NCBI GenBank assembly: GCA_030432315.1
Contig: JAUIHM010000011.1
Location: 1 to 52,185, forward strand
DNA: 52,185 nt
DNA from: Alphaproteobacteria bacterium
GTDB lineage: Bacteria > Pseudomonadota > Alphaproteobacteria > Rhodobacterales > Rhodobacteraceae
Reading direction: 5' to 3'
Shown here piece after piece: positions 1 through 7,931 of the stretch. The stretch's first letter is position 1. Each line of letters begins with the position of its first letter. The notes beneath the pieces are model-generated. The model ran no database searches. It worked only from the letters and a program-made list of their open reading frames with translations, and was not told the DNA's origin. The position numbers were made by a program, and so were the translations under genes.

Positions 1-1
1 C

Positions 2-868
2 ATCGCGAACCGGACTCTCGAACGCGAAGCCTACGCATGGAAAGTCGTCAGTGAGACCGGCAAACCTGTAACGTCTTCGTCCGGCCTGACCGTTCAATCC
101 GACGGCAGTCTCGAAGATCTCAGGCGGGATACGACCGTAATCGTCGTGGGCGGCCTGGACATAAAGAACGCAACGACAAAACATATACTCTCCTGGCTCC
201 GTCGCGAGAGCCGGAAGGGTTTGGCAATGGGGGCAGTCTGCACCGGAACCTGGACAATCGCTGCCGCCGGACTGTTAAATGGCAAGCGCTGCACCATCCA
301 CTGGGAGAATCGCGACAGTTTCAGGGAACAGTTTCAGGGAGTACAGGCAACCGACAGTGTCTTTGTGATTGACGGGAACCGCTTCACTGCAGCAGGGGGA
401 TCAGCTTCTACGGACCTGATGCTTGAACTCATCAACAGGTCGCACGGTATTGAAGTTTCAAATATCGTCGCCGAACAGTTGATCCATGCGTCCCTGCGCA
501 CCGAGACTGACGAACAGCGCCTCTCCATTCCGACTCGAATCGGAGTCCGTCACCCCAAACTCACAGCCGTTATCCGAACGATGGAACGAAACATCGAGGA
601 ACCGATTTCACCTTCCATTCTCGCAGAAGACGTCGGCATGTCGACGAGGCAATTGGAGCGGCTGTTTCGCCGGTATCTGAACCGAAGCCCGAAGCGCTAT
701 TACATGGAATTGAGACTGCGAAAGGCGCGAAACTTGCTGCTGCAAACGGAAATGAGCGTGATCAACGTCGCCCTCGCATGCGGTTTCGCTTCACCGTCGC
801 ACTTCTCCAAATGCTATCGCAGCCTCTACAACACTACACCATACCGCGAACGCGGAAGCCCTGGTTGA
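2..868 (+). CDS. GlxA-family transcriptional regulator (DJ-1/PfpI-like domain + AraC HTH), 5' end cut off
   Basis: The reading frame is open from base 2, so the true start lies outside the window; about 288 residues are visible. The N-terminal part is the end of a DJ-1/PfpI amidotransferase-like domain, with the GAVCTGTW segment carrying the family cysteine and TIHW shortly after. The C-terminal ~100 residues are an AraC-type double helix-turn-helix, with MSTRQLERLFRRYL and CGFASPSHFSKCYRS as the two recognition regions. Members of this family (GlxA, and the better studied GbdR and CdhR) usually activate amine or quaternary-ammonium catabolism; the ligand here cannot be read from the sequence. 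It converges on the dehydratase gene, so control of the neighbouring ABC operon is possible but unproven. Family assignment is secure. Confidence 0.9.
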   Translation: MANRTLEREAYAWKVVSETGKPVTSSSGLTVQSDGSLEDLRRDTTVIVVGGLDIKNATTKHILSWLRRESRKGLAMGAVCTGTWTIAAAGLLNGKRCTIHWENRDSFREQFQGVQATDSVFVIDGNRFTAAGGSASTDLMLELINRSHGIEVSNIVAEQLIHASLRTETDEQRLSIPTRIGVRHPKLTAVIRTMERNIEEPISPSILAEDVGMSTRQLERLFRRYLNRSPKRYYMELRLRKARNLLLQTEMSVINVALACGFASPSHFSKCYRSLYNTTPYRERGSPG

Positions 869-965
869 GCGGTGCCGCAGCGGGTGCTCAAGACAACCAA
901 GCACCACACTCCATGGCACAGTCACAATGGTCGCAATTGCCCGCCGGCGCAGATTGGCGTTGGCG

Positions 966-2129
966 CTACCAGTTCGTCACGGAACCATCACGACGCTTCA
1001 GGTGAGGTGCCTCCCAGAATCGAAACTCCTGTTTCTGAATGGCAGCTTCATTTACCTCAATACCAAGTCCCGGCGCGTCGCTGACCCGAAAAACGGCACC
1101 GTCCAGCCGCGGCTGCACCGGAAAAATTTCCTGATTGTCAAAGCCGAGGCTCTCTGCTGCCGATGCGCGTGTCTCGAGCCAGGAAAAATTGGGGACCGCC
1201 GCTGCGAAGTGAATCGTGGCCGCGGTGCAGATCGGGCCAAGAGGGTTGTGCGGCATCATGTCGACGTAATGCGCTTCGCTCCAGCCAGCTACTTTCATGG
1301 ACTCCGTCAAACCGCCTACATTACAGACGTCAATCCGGTTGAATTGGTGCAGATCTTCTTCGATATAGGGTAAGAACTGCCACTTCGACGCAAATTCTTC
1401 ACCAATAGCGAAAGGTACGTCGACCATTCTGCGCAATGCCTGATAAGCAGCCGGAGTTTCGTCGCGAATTGGTTCTTCCAGAAAATCGAGCGTGCCGGTG
1501 GGCATCTTCTGACAGAAGCTGACAGTTTCCGCGACGTTGAGCCGATGGTGATAGTCGATTCCCAAAACCACGGTGTCTCCTAGTTCCTCGCGAGCCTTGA
1601 CGCACCACTTTGCCGTTTCTGCGACAGATTCCCTAGGCTCATAGACTCCGCTGTGTTTCTGCCGGCTGCCATGGTGGGCGGGGGAGAGGCGCATGGCAGT
1701 CCATCCCGCTTCGATCAGTGCGCGGGCCTGATCGATCATCTCTTCGCCGGGAGGAGCAGACGTGGTCGCAAACGTCGGAATGAAATCCCGATGCTTCCCA
1801 CCCAGCAACTCATAAACCGGAACGCCGAGCGCCTTGCCTTTGATGTCATGCAAAGCGATGTCAATTGCCGAAATTGCCGCCTGCAGCACCCGACCGCCCT
1901 CAAAATACTGGCTGCGATAAAGTTCCTGCCAAAGCGCTCCTATTGCCATTGGATTCCGCCCAATCAGAAACTCACGGTAGTGCTCCAGTGCACCCATGAC
2001 GGCTTTTTCCCGCCCGCTGAGTCCGCTTTCACCCCAACCGTATATTCCTTCGTCAGTGTGCACCTTGACGATCAACTGGTTTCGGGTGCCGACCCAAACA
2101 GGAAGGGAGGTAATTTCGGTAATTTTCAT
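966..2129 (-). CDS. Mandelate racemase/muconate lactonizing enzyme family dehydratase (galactonate dehydratase-like)
   Basis: A 387-residue enolase-superfamily enzyme. The N-terminal capping domain covers about residues 1-125 and the TIM barrel the rest. Expected active-site elements are present: D192 and H194 in GIDYHHR, glutamate metal ligands in FLEEP (218-219) and AIGEE (244-245), and H294 in MPHNPLGP. The D-x-H spacing on the third strand and the late HNP histidine match the acid-sugar dehydratase branch (DgoD-like) better than the lysine-based racemases. It would remove water from an aldonic acid to give a 2-keto-3-deoxy acid in the cytoplasm. It is the last gene of the ABC operon, 6 bases after the second permease, so the transported compound is probably its substrate or precursor. 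The exact sugar acid is not determined. Confidence 0.85.
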   Translation of the reverse strand: MKITEITSLPVWVGTRNQLIVKVHTDEGIYGWGESGLSGREKAVMGALEHYREFLIGRNPMAIGALWQELYRSQYFEGGRVLQAAISAIDIALHDIKGKALGVPVYELLGGKHRDFIPTFATTSAPPGEEMIDQARALIEAGWTAMRLSPAHHGSRQKHSGVYEPRESVAETAKWCVKAREELGDTVVLGIDYHHRLNVAETVSFCQKMPTGTLDFLEEPIRDETPAAYQALRRMVDVPFAIGEEFASKWQFLPYIEEDLHQFNRIDVCNVGGLTESMKVAGWSEAHYVDMMPHNPLGPICTAATIHFAAAVPNFSWLETRASAAESLGFDNQEIFPVQPRLDGAVFRVSDAPGLGIEVNEAAIQKQEFRFWEAPHLKRRDGSVTNW

Positions 2130-2135
2130 GGTCTC

Positions 2136-3002
2136 TTAACCTTTGATGGCGCCGGCAGTGAGGCCGGACTGGAACTGTCGGGTCATGAACAGATAGGCCA
2201 CGACGATCGGAACCGTCGAAATGACGACGCTTGCAAATACCAGGCCCCATTCCGTTGAATAGACGCCGATGAATGAGATGATGCCGACCGGCAATGTCTG
2301 CGACGATGGCGTGAATGCGATGATGAGCGGGATGAAAAACTCATTCCACATCCATACTCCGTTCAAGATCGCGACCGAAACCAGTCCCGGTTTGAGAAGC
2401 GGCAGGGCCACGCGCCGAAATATCTGCAGTTCACTGGCTCCATCGACCTGGGCAGCGCTGAAAAGGTCGCGGGGAATCGAAGATGCAATCGGGGTCAGCA
2501 CAAGTACCCCAAGTGGCAGTCCAAGTGCGATATAGGGCAGGATCAGCGCAGCAAGGGTGCCAAAGAGCCCGAACCACTTCAGAAGAATAAACAGCGGCAG
2601 AATGATCATCTGTACCGGGACGAGCAGCCCGGACACGAAGAACGTGTAGAGCGTCAATGCGAATGCGCGCTCTTTGCGGCAGAGGCCAAAGGCAATGAGT
2701 GCGGCAAGCAACGTACTGCCAGCCACCGAACAGAACGTCACGATGATCGTATTGGGCAAAGTGATCGACACGTGCGCCTCTGTCCAGGCGCGGGTATAGT
2801 TGTCAAATGCCCAATGTGCCGGCAATCCGTAGGGATTTCCGAAAAAGTCTGGAATGGTCTTGAATGAAGCCAGAACCATGTACGCGACAGGAATCAACAC
2901 CAGCACCGAAGCTGCTATCAGGATCATGTGTCGTGCAATGGACGTGGTCTGTCTGTCCCGCCGTCGGCTTCTCGGGCGGTTGCGCCTCCCCAACCTGCTC
3001 AC
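2136..3002 (-). CDS. Carbohydrate ABC transporter permease, MalG type
   Basis: A 288-residue inner-membrane permease with about six hydrophobic segments, beginning with ILIAASVLVLIPVAYMVLASF around residues 27-47. The EAA loop that docks the ATPase is visible near residues 185-205 (AAQVDGASELQIFRRVALPL). Its basic N-terminus (RRNRPRSRRRDR) fits the cytoplasmic side. It starts at GTG, and the stop of the preceding permease lies within GTGA, so the two permeases are translationally coupled. Together with the other permease and the UgpC-like ATPase it should form a CUT1-class sugar importer. The substrate is unknown but is likely a sugar or sugar acid fed to the adjacent dehydratase. Confidence 0.9.
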   Translation of the reverse strand: MSRLGRRNRPRSRRRDRQTTSIARHMILIAASVLVLIPVAYMVLASFKTIPDFFGNPYGLPAHWAFDNYTRAWTEAHVSITLPNTIIVTFCSVAGSTLLAALIAFGLCRKERAFALTLYTFFVSGLLVPVQMIILPLFILLKWFGLFGTLAALILPYIALGLPLGVLVLTPIASSIPRDLFSAAQVDGASELQIFRRVALPLLKPGLVSVAILNGVWMWNEFFIPLIIAFTPSSQTLPVGIISFIGVYSTEWGLVFASVVISTVPIVVAYLFMTRQFQSGLTAGAIKG

Positions 3003-3958
3003 GCGCTGATCTCCCGACGGCGCAGAACGCGGATCAGGAATGTGCTGGCGATCGCCATGATGACGAAGACGATGACTGCCAGCGCGACAGCGTAACTCAT
3101 TCGGACGTCATTGCTGGCGATACTCGAACCTCCAAAGGCGCTGCGGTAGATCAGCGTGGCCAAGACATCGGTCTCAAAATTGGGCGAACCCAAAGGACCG
3201 GTCAGGACATAAACGATGTCAAACACGCGAAACTGACCAATAAAGGTCAAAACGGTAAGAGCGGTAAAGGAGGGCGACAGCAGCGGAAAAACGACCCGAC
3301 GGAACCGTACCCAACCCGTGGCACCATCGATCTCGGCCGCCTGCAGCAACTCCTCAGGGATCGCCTGCAGGCCTGCGAGATAGATGATGATTGCCCAACC
3401 AAGCACATTCCAGCACTGCACGCCGATCACGGTTGCCAATGCAAGATCGGGATCGCTAAGCCAGGCGCGAGCCAGAAACCCAAGCCCCAAGTCCTTCAGC
3501 AATGCATTGATAACGCCGATATTGGGACTGAGCATCAGCGTCCAGATGAACCCTGTTGAAACCAGTGAAATGATTACTGGAAGAAACAGAATGGTTCGGT
3601 AGACCTCCATGAATCGGGGCTTGGCATGAAGCTGCACTGCAACAAAGAGCCCCACCGTATGCTGGAAAACAAGGATCGCCAAAAACATGATCAGATTGTG
3701 CCAAGCCGCACGGTAGAGAGGCCAGGACCCGAGGGCCTCAACGAAGTTATCCAATCCGACGAAGGAAAAATCCGTCCCAACACCTGTCCAGTTCGTCAGA
3801 CTGACTGCAAATCCGGCGAGCGAGGGCAGCACCATGAATGCGATGAAGAACACAAACCCCGGCGCAACGAACAGAAGATGACCGTACCTGCGCGCGAGGG
3901 CGGACTGCCTCCGCCTGCGACCTCCCCGCCCATCCCACTGCCTGGATTGCGCAAGCAT
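2999..3958 (-). CDS. Carbohydrate ABC transporter permease, MalF type
   Basis: A 319-residue permease if it starts at the ATG at 3958 (MLAQSRQWDGRGG). The frame could be extended to a GTG at 4048 that overlaps the stop of the binding-protein gene, giving 349 residues. I prefer the shorter form because the extra stretch folds into a strong stem-loop in the mRNA and its residues do not look like a permease N-terminus. First hydrophobic segment LLFVAPGFVFFIAFMVLP; an EAA-type loop (LLQAAEIDGATGWVRFRRVVFPL) is in the C-terminal half. It partners the MalG-type permease, whose start overlaps this stop by four bases. The family call is secure; the start is the main uncertainty. Confidence 0.87.
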   Translation of the reverse strand: MLAQSRQWDGRGGRRRRQSALARRYGHLLFVAPGFVFFIAFMVLPSLAGFAVSLTNWTGVGTDFSFVGLDNFVEALGSWPLYRAAWHNLIMFLAILVFQHTVGLFVAVQLHAKPRFMEVYRTILFLPVIISLVSTGFIWTLMLSPNIGVINALLKDLGLGFLARAWLSDPDLALATVIGVQCWNVLGWAIIIYLAGLQAIPEELLQAAEIDGATGWVRFRRVVFPLLSPSFTALTVLTFIGQFRVFDIVYVLTGPLGSPNFETDVLATLIYRSAFGGSSIASNDVRMSYAVALAVIVFVIMAIASTFLIRVLRRREISA

Positions 3959-3999
3959 CTTCAGCTTACCCCGCCTTATAACGTTTTCAGGAATTCCGT

Positions 4000-4027
4000 C
4001 CCGGAGCCAGAACCTTCCGGCGCCGGG
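4000..4027 (-). promoter_or_regulatory. Intercistronic stem-loop between binding-protein and permease genes
   Basis: In the transcript (minus strand) CCCGG pairs with CCGGG and, after one mismatch, GCCGGAA pairs with TTCTGGC with one G-U wobble, giving about 12 pairs around a short loop. It starts about 18 bases after the binding-protein stop and ends about 40 bases before the preferred permease start. Such a structure between a binding protein and its permeases is well known (for example malE-malF) and usually stabilises the upstream message so that more binding protein is made. No U-tract follows, so it is not a simple terminator. The role is inferred. Confidence 0.55.
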
Positions 4028-4044
4028 GCGCTGTGCTGACCTGT

Positions 4045-5265
4045 TCACGCGCCCGAAGGTTTTACAACGGCCTGGAGCTTCGCGGAGAACTCTTCCGGAG
4101 TGATCTCACCAAGAAACAGCGACGCTGCATTTTCCTGTATCGCCGCGAAGACATCCCCCGTCTCGGGAAACTCGTAGAACACACGCACATCGTTGGAGAG
4201 TGATGCTTCGACCATCTCTTTCATTACAGGATTGTCGGAAGGCGATACTCCAACCGTGTTGCTGAGCGTAATCGTGTCAGCGACCATCTGCGCCGCTTCC
4301 GGCTGAATCATCCACTGGATAAAGGCGATCGCCTCGTCCGGGTGTTCGCTTTCCGAGTTTACGCTGAACGTATCCTGCATCCCCGTCACAGTCGCAGGCG
4401 TACCACCGTCTACCGCCGGAAAGGGAACCACTCCCACATCAATGTTTGGATTGGTCTGGAGGAATCCGGCATAGTCGGCGGATCCTCCCTCCAGCATTGC
4501 CCCCTGCTCCAAAGCAAATAGCGCCTTTCCTTCCGTGTAGGCGGTCCCGAGCGAGCCATCCGCAAAACAGGGATAGATATCCTGAAGAAACCTCGCAGCC
4601 TCGACCACATCAGGATCATCCAGGCGCCGCGTACCTGCGCGCACTTCCTCAAAGCCATCAGCACCAAGCACACTCGATGCCATCATCATGTATAGAAAAG
4701 CGGGTATCACCCCATCCTGCGCCGGAGCGATCATTGGCGTCACACCACTGTCCTGCAACTTCCGGCAAACTTCCATGAATTCAGTCTTGTTGGCGGGAGG
4801 AGTTACTCCGTTTTCGTCAAAGATCTCCTTGTGATAATAAAGGCCGACGGTATAGGAGCCAAAAATCGGCACCGACCAGATTTTGCCGTCATATCTCGCG
4901 GCACTCTGGGCAGCCTCCGTCATCCCCGATATGTCGACTTTGTCCGTCAGATCAATGATCTGACCTGCCTCGCCCGCGGCCGCGACTGCCGGCCCCAACC
5001 TTAACGCAAAAAGATCCGGCGCTTCTCCTGCCGCGAGCGCCGTATTGAGTCTCGCGATGAGGCTCTGTCCGGGAATTTCTTCGAGTTGGATATCAATATT
5101 CGGGTTTTGCTCCTCGTACCTGGCAAGGATTGCCTCGACGGCATTTTTCCATTCCGGATGACCATGCCACATCGTCAGAACAACCTTGTCCTGAGCTGCA
5201 GCCATGGTACCTGCCGTGGCGAGCACGCAGCCGCCGAGCAGTGCCCCAATCAAATGATTTTTCAT
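4045..5265 (-). CDS. ABC transporter extracellular sugar-binding protein
   Basis: A 406-residue family 1 solute-binding protein. The start at 5265 (MKNHLIGALLGGC) is preferred over an upstream ATG at 5292 because AAGGAGGA sits just before it. Residues 1-25 form a signal peptide ending near TMAAAQ, so it is exported to the periplasm. The mature N-terminus, VVLTMWHGHPEWKNAVEAI, is typical of CUT1 sugar-binding proteins, as is the acidic IQLEEIPG strand. A C-terminal segment (FSVNSESEHPDEAIAFIQWM) is also characteristic. It captures the substrate for the two downstream permeases. A stem-loop follows its stop codon and may raise its expression relative to the permeases. Confidence 0.92.
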   Translation of the reverse strand: MKNHLIGALLGGCVLATAGTMAAAQDKVVLTMWHGHPEWKNAVEAILARYEEQNPNIDIQLEEIPGQSLIARLNTALAAGEAPDLFALRLGPAVAAAGEAGQIIDLTDKVDISGMTEAAQSAARYDGKIWSVPIFGSYTVGLYYHKEIFDENGVTPPANKTEFMEVCRKLQDSGVTPMIAPAQDGVIPAFLYMMMASSVLGADGFEEVRAGTRRLDDPDVVEAARFLQDIYPCFADGSLGTAYTEGKALFALEQGAMLEGGSADYAGFLQTNPNIDVGVVPFPAVDGGTPATVTGMQDTFSVNSESEHPDEAIAFIQWMIQPEAAQMVADTITLSNTVGVSPSDNPVMKEMVEASLSNDVRVFYEFPETGDVFAAIQENAASLFLGEITPEEFSAKLQAVVKPSGA

Positions 5266-5288
5266 CGTTCTTCCTCCTTGGTTGGACT

Positions 5289-6458
5289 TCAAAACGCCCT
5301 GCCGTTTTCAGCATCGAAGAAATGAAGCTCGGAACAGTCGATGGCAATGTTCACGGTATCGCCGGGTTTTGCTGCGGACCTCGCGTTGAACCTGCCGACA
5401 CAGACGCCAAAGTCATCCCCGACGGCGATTTCGTCGAGCAGGTCCTGATCGACGATTTTTGCCGGCGGGGCATTGATCCTGAAATGTACCATCAGGTCCG
5501 ATCCTAGCGACTCCGCGAGTGTGACAGTTGCAGTGAACTGCTGTCCTTCAGGATGGTTTGGAACGAACACCGCGTCCTCAAGGTTTTCCGATCGGATCCC
5601 CAAGATGACTGCTCCATTTGTTTGCGCCAGTGCGGGATGCGACTCATAGACAGACGCCGGTACGGACAACTCCACATCGCCCAACCTGACCCGCCCTCCC
5701 GAGCCTTCACGCACAAGAGTGGCGTGATAAAGATTCATTGAAGGGGAACCGATAAACGATGCGACGAACGTATTGTTGGGACGGTTGTAAATCCTTTCCG
5801 GCGTATCGACCTGCTGCAGGACACCGTCACGCATCAGTGCGACCCGGTCACCCATCGTCATCGCTTCAACCTGATCATGGGTTACGTAGACGGTTGTCAC
5901 CTTGAGTCGGTGCTGGATGCGCGCGATCTCGGAGCGCATCTGTACCCTGAGCTTGGCATCAAGATTGGAAAGCGGTTCATCCATCAAAAAGACGGCAGGT
6001 TGCCTAATGATTGCGCGGCCCATCGCGACACGCTGCCGCTGGCCGCCGGAGAGGCTGCCTGGGCGGCGGTCCAGATAGTTTTCAAGTTGGAGAATGCGCG
6101 CGACTTCCGCAACGCGTTCTCGGATTTCGGCTTTTGGGCGTTTCGCTATCTGCAAGGCAAAGGCTATATTGTCGAATACACTCATGTGGGGATAGAGCGC
6201 ATAACTTTGGAAAACCATTGCAATGTCGCGATCACGCGCCGCGTGATCGTTGACCATCTCGTCTCCAATCCAAACCTCACCCGAGGTGGATTCTTCGAGT
6301 CCGGCAATCATCTTCAGTGCAGTTGATTTGCCACAGCCCGATGGACCGACTAGGACCAAAAATTCGCCGTCAGCGATATCCAGGCTGAGATCGCTGACCG
6401 CGCTGGCATCCGATCCGGAATAGGCCTTCGTAAGTCCGGACAATTGGACCCGTGCCAT
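5289..6458 (-). CDS. UgpC/MalK-like sugar ABC transporter ATP-binding protein
   Basis: A 389-residue ATPase with the start at 6458 (MARVQLSGLTKAY); the reading frame is open further upstream but that part has no family similarity. Walker A is GPSGCGKST (38-46), the Q-loop lies in VFQSYALYPHMSV, the ABC signature LSGGQ is at 136-140, Walker B is FLMDEP (157-162) and the switch histidine is in YVTHDQVEAMTM. After about residue 235 comes the TOBE/OB regulatory domain found in MalK/UgpC-type subunits. It is the first gene of the operon, followed 23 bases later by the binding protein, and it is divergent from the GntR regulator. It energises import by the MalF/MalG pair. Confidence 0.93.
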   Translation of the reverse strand: MARVQLSGLTKAYSGSDASAVSDLSLDIADGEFLVLVGPSGCGKSTALKMIAGLEESTSGEVWIGDEMVNDHAARDRDIAMVFQSYALYPHMSVFDNIAFALQIAKRPKAEIRERVAEVARILQLENYLDRRPGSLSGGQRQRVAMGRAIIRQPAVFLMDEPLSNLDAKLRVQMRSEIARIQHRLKVTTVYVTHDQVEAMTMGDRVALMRDGVLQQVDTPERIYNRPNNTFVASFIGSPSMNLYHATLVREGSGGRVRLGDVELSVPASVYESHPALAQTNGAVILGIRSENLEDAVFVPNHPEGQQFTATVTLAESLGSDLMVHFRINAPPAKIVDQDLLDEIAVGDDFGVCVGRFNARSAAKPGDTVNIAIDCSELHFFDAENGRAF

Positions 6459-6625
6459 GTCAGCAGACCCCTGCCATCTTCCGCCCACTTGAACCGCAAG
6501 CGTACTGTTCGACAAATTGCGACGCGCTACGGTCTGGTATTGGGGATTTGGACCTGTTGGAGCCACGCACTTCGGTTTTCCTCCCGCACCGGCGACTTCC
6601 GCGCCTGTTGTGCAAACCCTGCAAT

Positions 6626-6653
6626 ATGTTGTATCATCTGTCAACAATAACAT
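6626..6653. promoter_or_regulatory. Candidate GntR operator in the divergent promoter region
   Basis: An AT-rich patch in an otherwise GC-rich divergent intergenic region contains ATGTT (6626-6630) and AACAT (6649-6653), and an inner TGTTG...CAACA pair (6627-6631 / 6642-6646). Dyads with AT-rich arms are typical of FCD-type GntR binding sites. It lies 57 bases before the regulator start and about 170 bases before the ABC ATPase start, where it could control both. It is inferred from symmetry and position only. Confidence 0.35.
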
Positions 6654-6709
6654 ACGATCTAGGACCACATCATGCCGCCTGCCCCAATCCGTTGCGCCCC
6701 GGAAAGCCC

Positions 6710-7411
6710 ATGAGCGGCCTGTTCGAGAAGGATACGGGTCATGTCCCGGCGGAAAGTGCATGTCCAGATCCGGAAAACTCTGCATCCAGCCCCTACAGCC
6801 GCATTCGCGAAGACATTATCGAAGGGCGCATCCCCACAGATTCGCGTTTGAAGATCCGCGACCTGGCTGCGAGATATGGTGCTGGAACCAATCCCGTACG
6901 TGAGGCGCTGCAACAGCTCCGCGGCGAAGGCTTCGTTGTGATTTCACCCAACAGGGGCGCGAGCGTCCGTAAAGTGGACGAGGCATTTCTGCGCGACACC
7001 CATGAGATCGCCCTGCTGATCGAGCCCTACCTCACCCACTGTTTCGTAGACATGGTGACAGACGCGGATATTGCGGAACTCGAACGATTGCAAAGCAGGA
7101 TTGAAGAACTGAATTTCCGTGACGTTGCCCAGAATGCCGAACTCGACACGAAGTTTCATGCCGTCCTTTACGACCGGCATCCGAACGAAAGGATGCGCGA
7201 AATCTGGTGGAAACACCGCGAAATTCTCGGCGCAATTACCAAGCGCTTCCCTGTAGCCCTTAGCCGGCAGGCAGCAGTCATTGAGGATCACCGCGCGCTG
7301 ATCGCCTGCCTCAGGGCGCAGGATGCCGACGGCGCGGAAGCGGTAATGAAGCGCCACGTCGCGGGCTCCGGTCAACACATGCTCCAGCGCCTTCGGGCAG
7401 CGCGCGGCTGA
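6710..7411 (+). CDS. GntR-family transcriptional regulator, FCD (FadR) subfamily
   Basis: A 233-residue regulator. I start it at 6710 (MSGLFEKDTG), preceded by GGAAAG; the frame can be read further upstream through AT-rich non-coding-like sequence. The winged helix covers about residues 28-88, including RLKIRDLAARYGAGTNPVREAL. The helical FCD ligand domain follows from about 95. Its usual metal-binding set is present: D and H in LDTKFHAVLYDRH, H in EDHRAL and H in KRHVAG. Such proteins repress catabolic operons until a small carboxylic acid binds. It is divergent from the ABC/dehydratase operon and probably controls it, with the sugar acid or its dehydrated product as effector. Confidence 0.9.
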   Translation: MSGLFEKDTGHVPAESACPDPENSASSPYSRIREDIIEGRIPTDSRLKIRDLAARYGAGTNPVREALQQLRGEGFVVISPNRGASVRKVDEAFLRDTHEIALLIEPYLTHCFVDMVTDADIAELERLQSRIEELNFRDVAQNAELDTKFHAVLYDRHPNERMREIWWKHREILGAITKRFPVALSRQAAVIEDHRALIACLRAQDADGAEAVMKRHVAGSGQHMLQRLRAARG

Positions 7412-7779
7412 AGTGAATTTCAGGGATGCCCAGTTTATCCCACGGCAGGAACCGATCCGGCAGTCCATACAGGAGCAGGGTAACCACTGAGCAGTTTTCT
7501 CCCGACCGCGGCGCTCCATTCATTATAAGATCAGGCCAAAAGCGCTGGTCTTGTGCCGCAAAGCTGGTCTTGTGCCGCAAAAAGGTTCCGGGGTCATTTC
7601 GCTCCGCAAGGCAGCGGGAAGGTCTTACAGAACCATGGTGTGGCTTCGACAACCGGAAACAAGGCTCTGATTTCGACGCTTTTCGCAGCTGGGCGACATT
7701 GCCGAACGCCCTGAATACCCCATAACGGCAACAGCCTGTGGGATTGCAACCACGAAACTATGGGGAAGGTACCGGAAAA
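7412..7779. other. 368-base non-coding stretch between GntR gene and tRNA-Phe
   Basis: No convincing gene is seen. It contains a 19-base tandem duplication (7544-7581, listed separately) and a widely spaced inverted repeat, CCCCATA at 7718-7724 with TATGGGG at 7759-7765. That repeat lies just beyond the 3' end of the tRNA on its own strand and might contribute to termination. Short open frames cross the region on both strands but none has a ribosome-binding site or a recognisable product. Confidence 0.5.
7544..7581. repeat. Two perfect tandem copies of a 19-base unit
   Basis: GCTGGTCTTGTGCCGCAAA occurs at 7544-7562 and again immediately at 7563-7581 without a mismatch. It is non-coding, about 200 bases from the 3' end of the tRNA-Phe gene. 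A recent slippage duplication is the simplest explanation. Confidence 0.9.
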
Positions 7780-7854
<75 letters not shown>

Positions 7855-7931
7855 CAAGTCCGGCGTCGCCGAGCTTTGGAGGTGTTCGATATGACAGCAG
7901 CCAACCGCTGTCCAGTGGAAATTCGCGAATT

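Noticed and set aside
7426..7725. 99-codon frame between the GntR gene and tRNA-Phe
   Set aside because: It runs through the 19-base tandem repeat, lacks a ribosome-binding site, and its product resembles nothing known to me.
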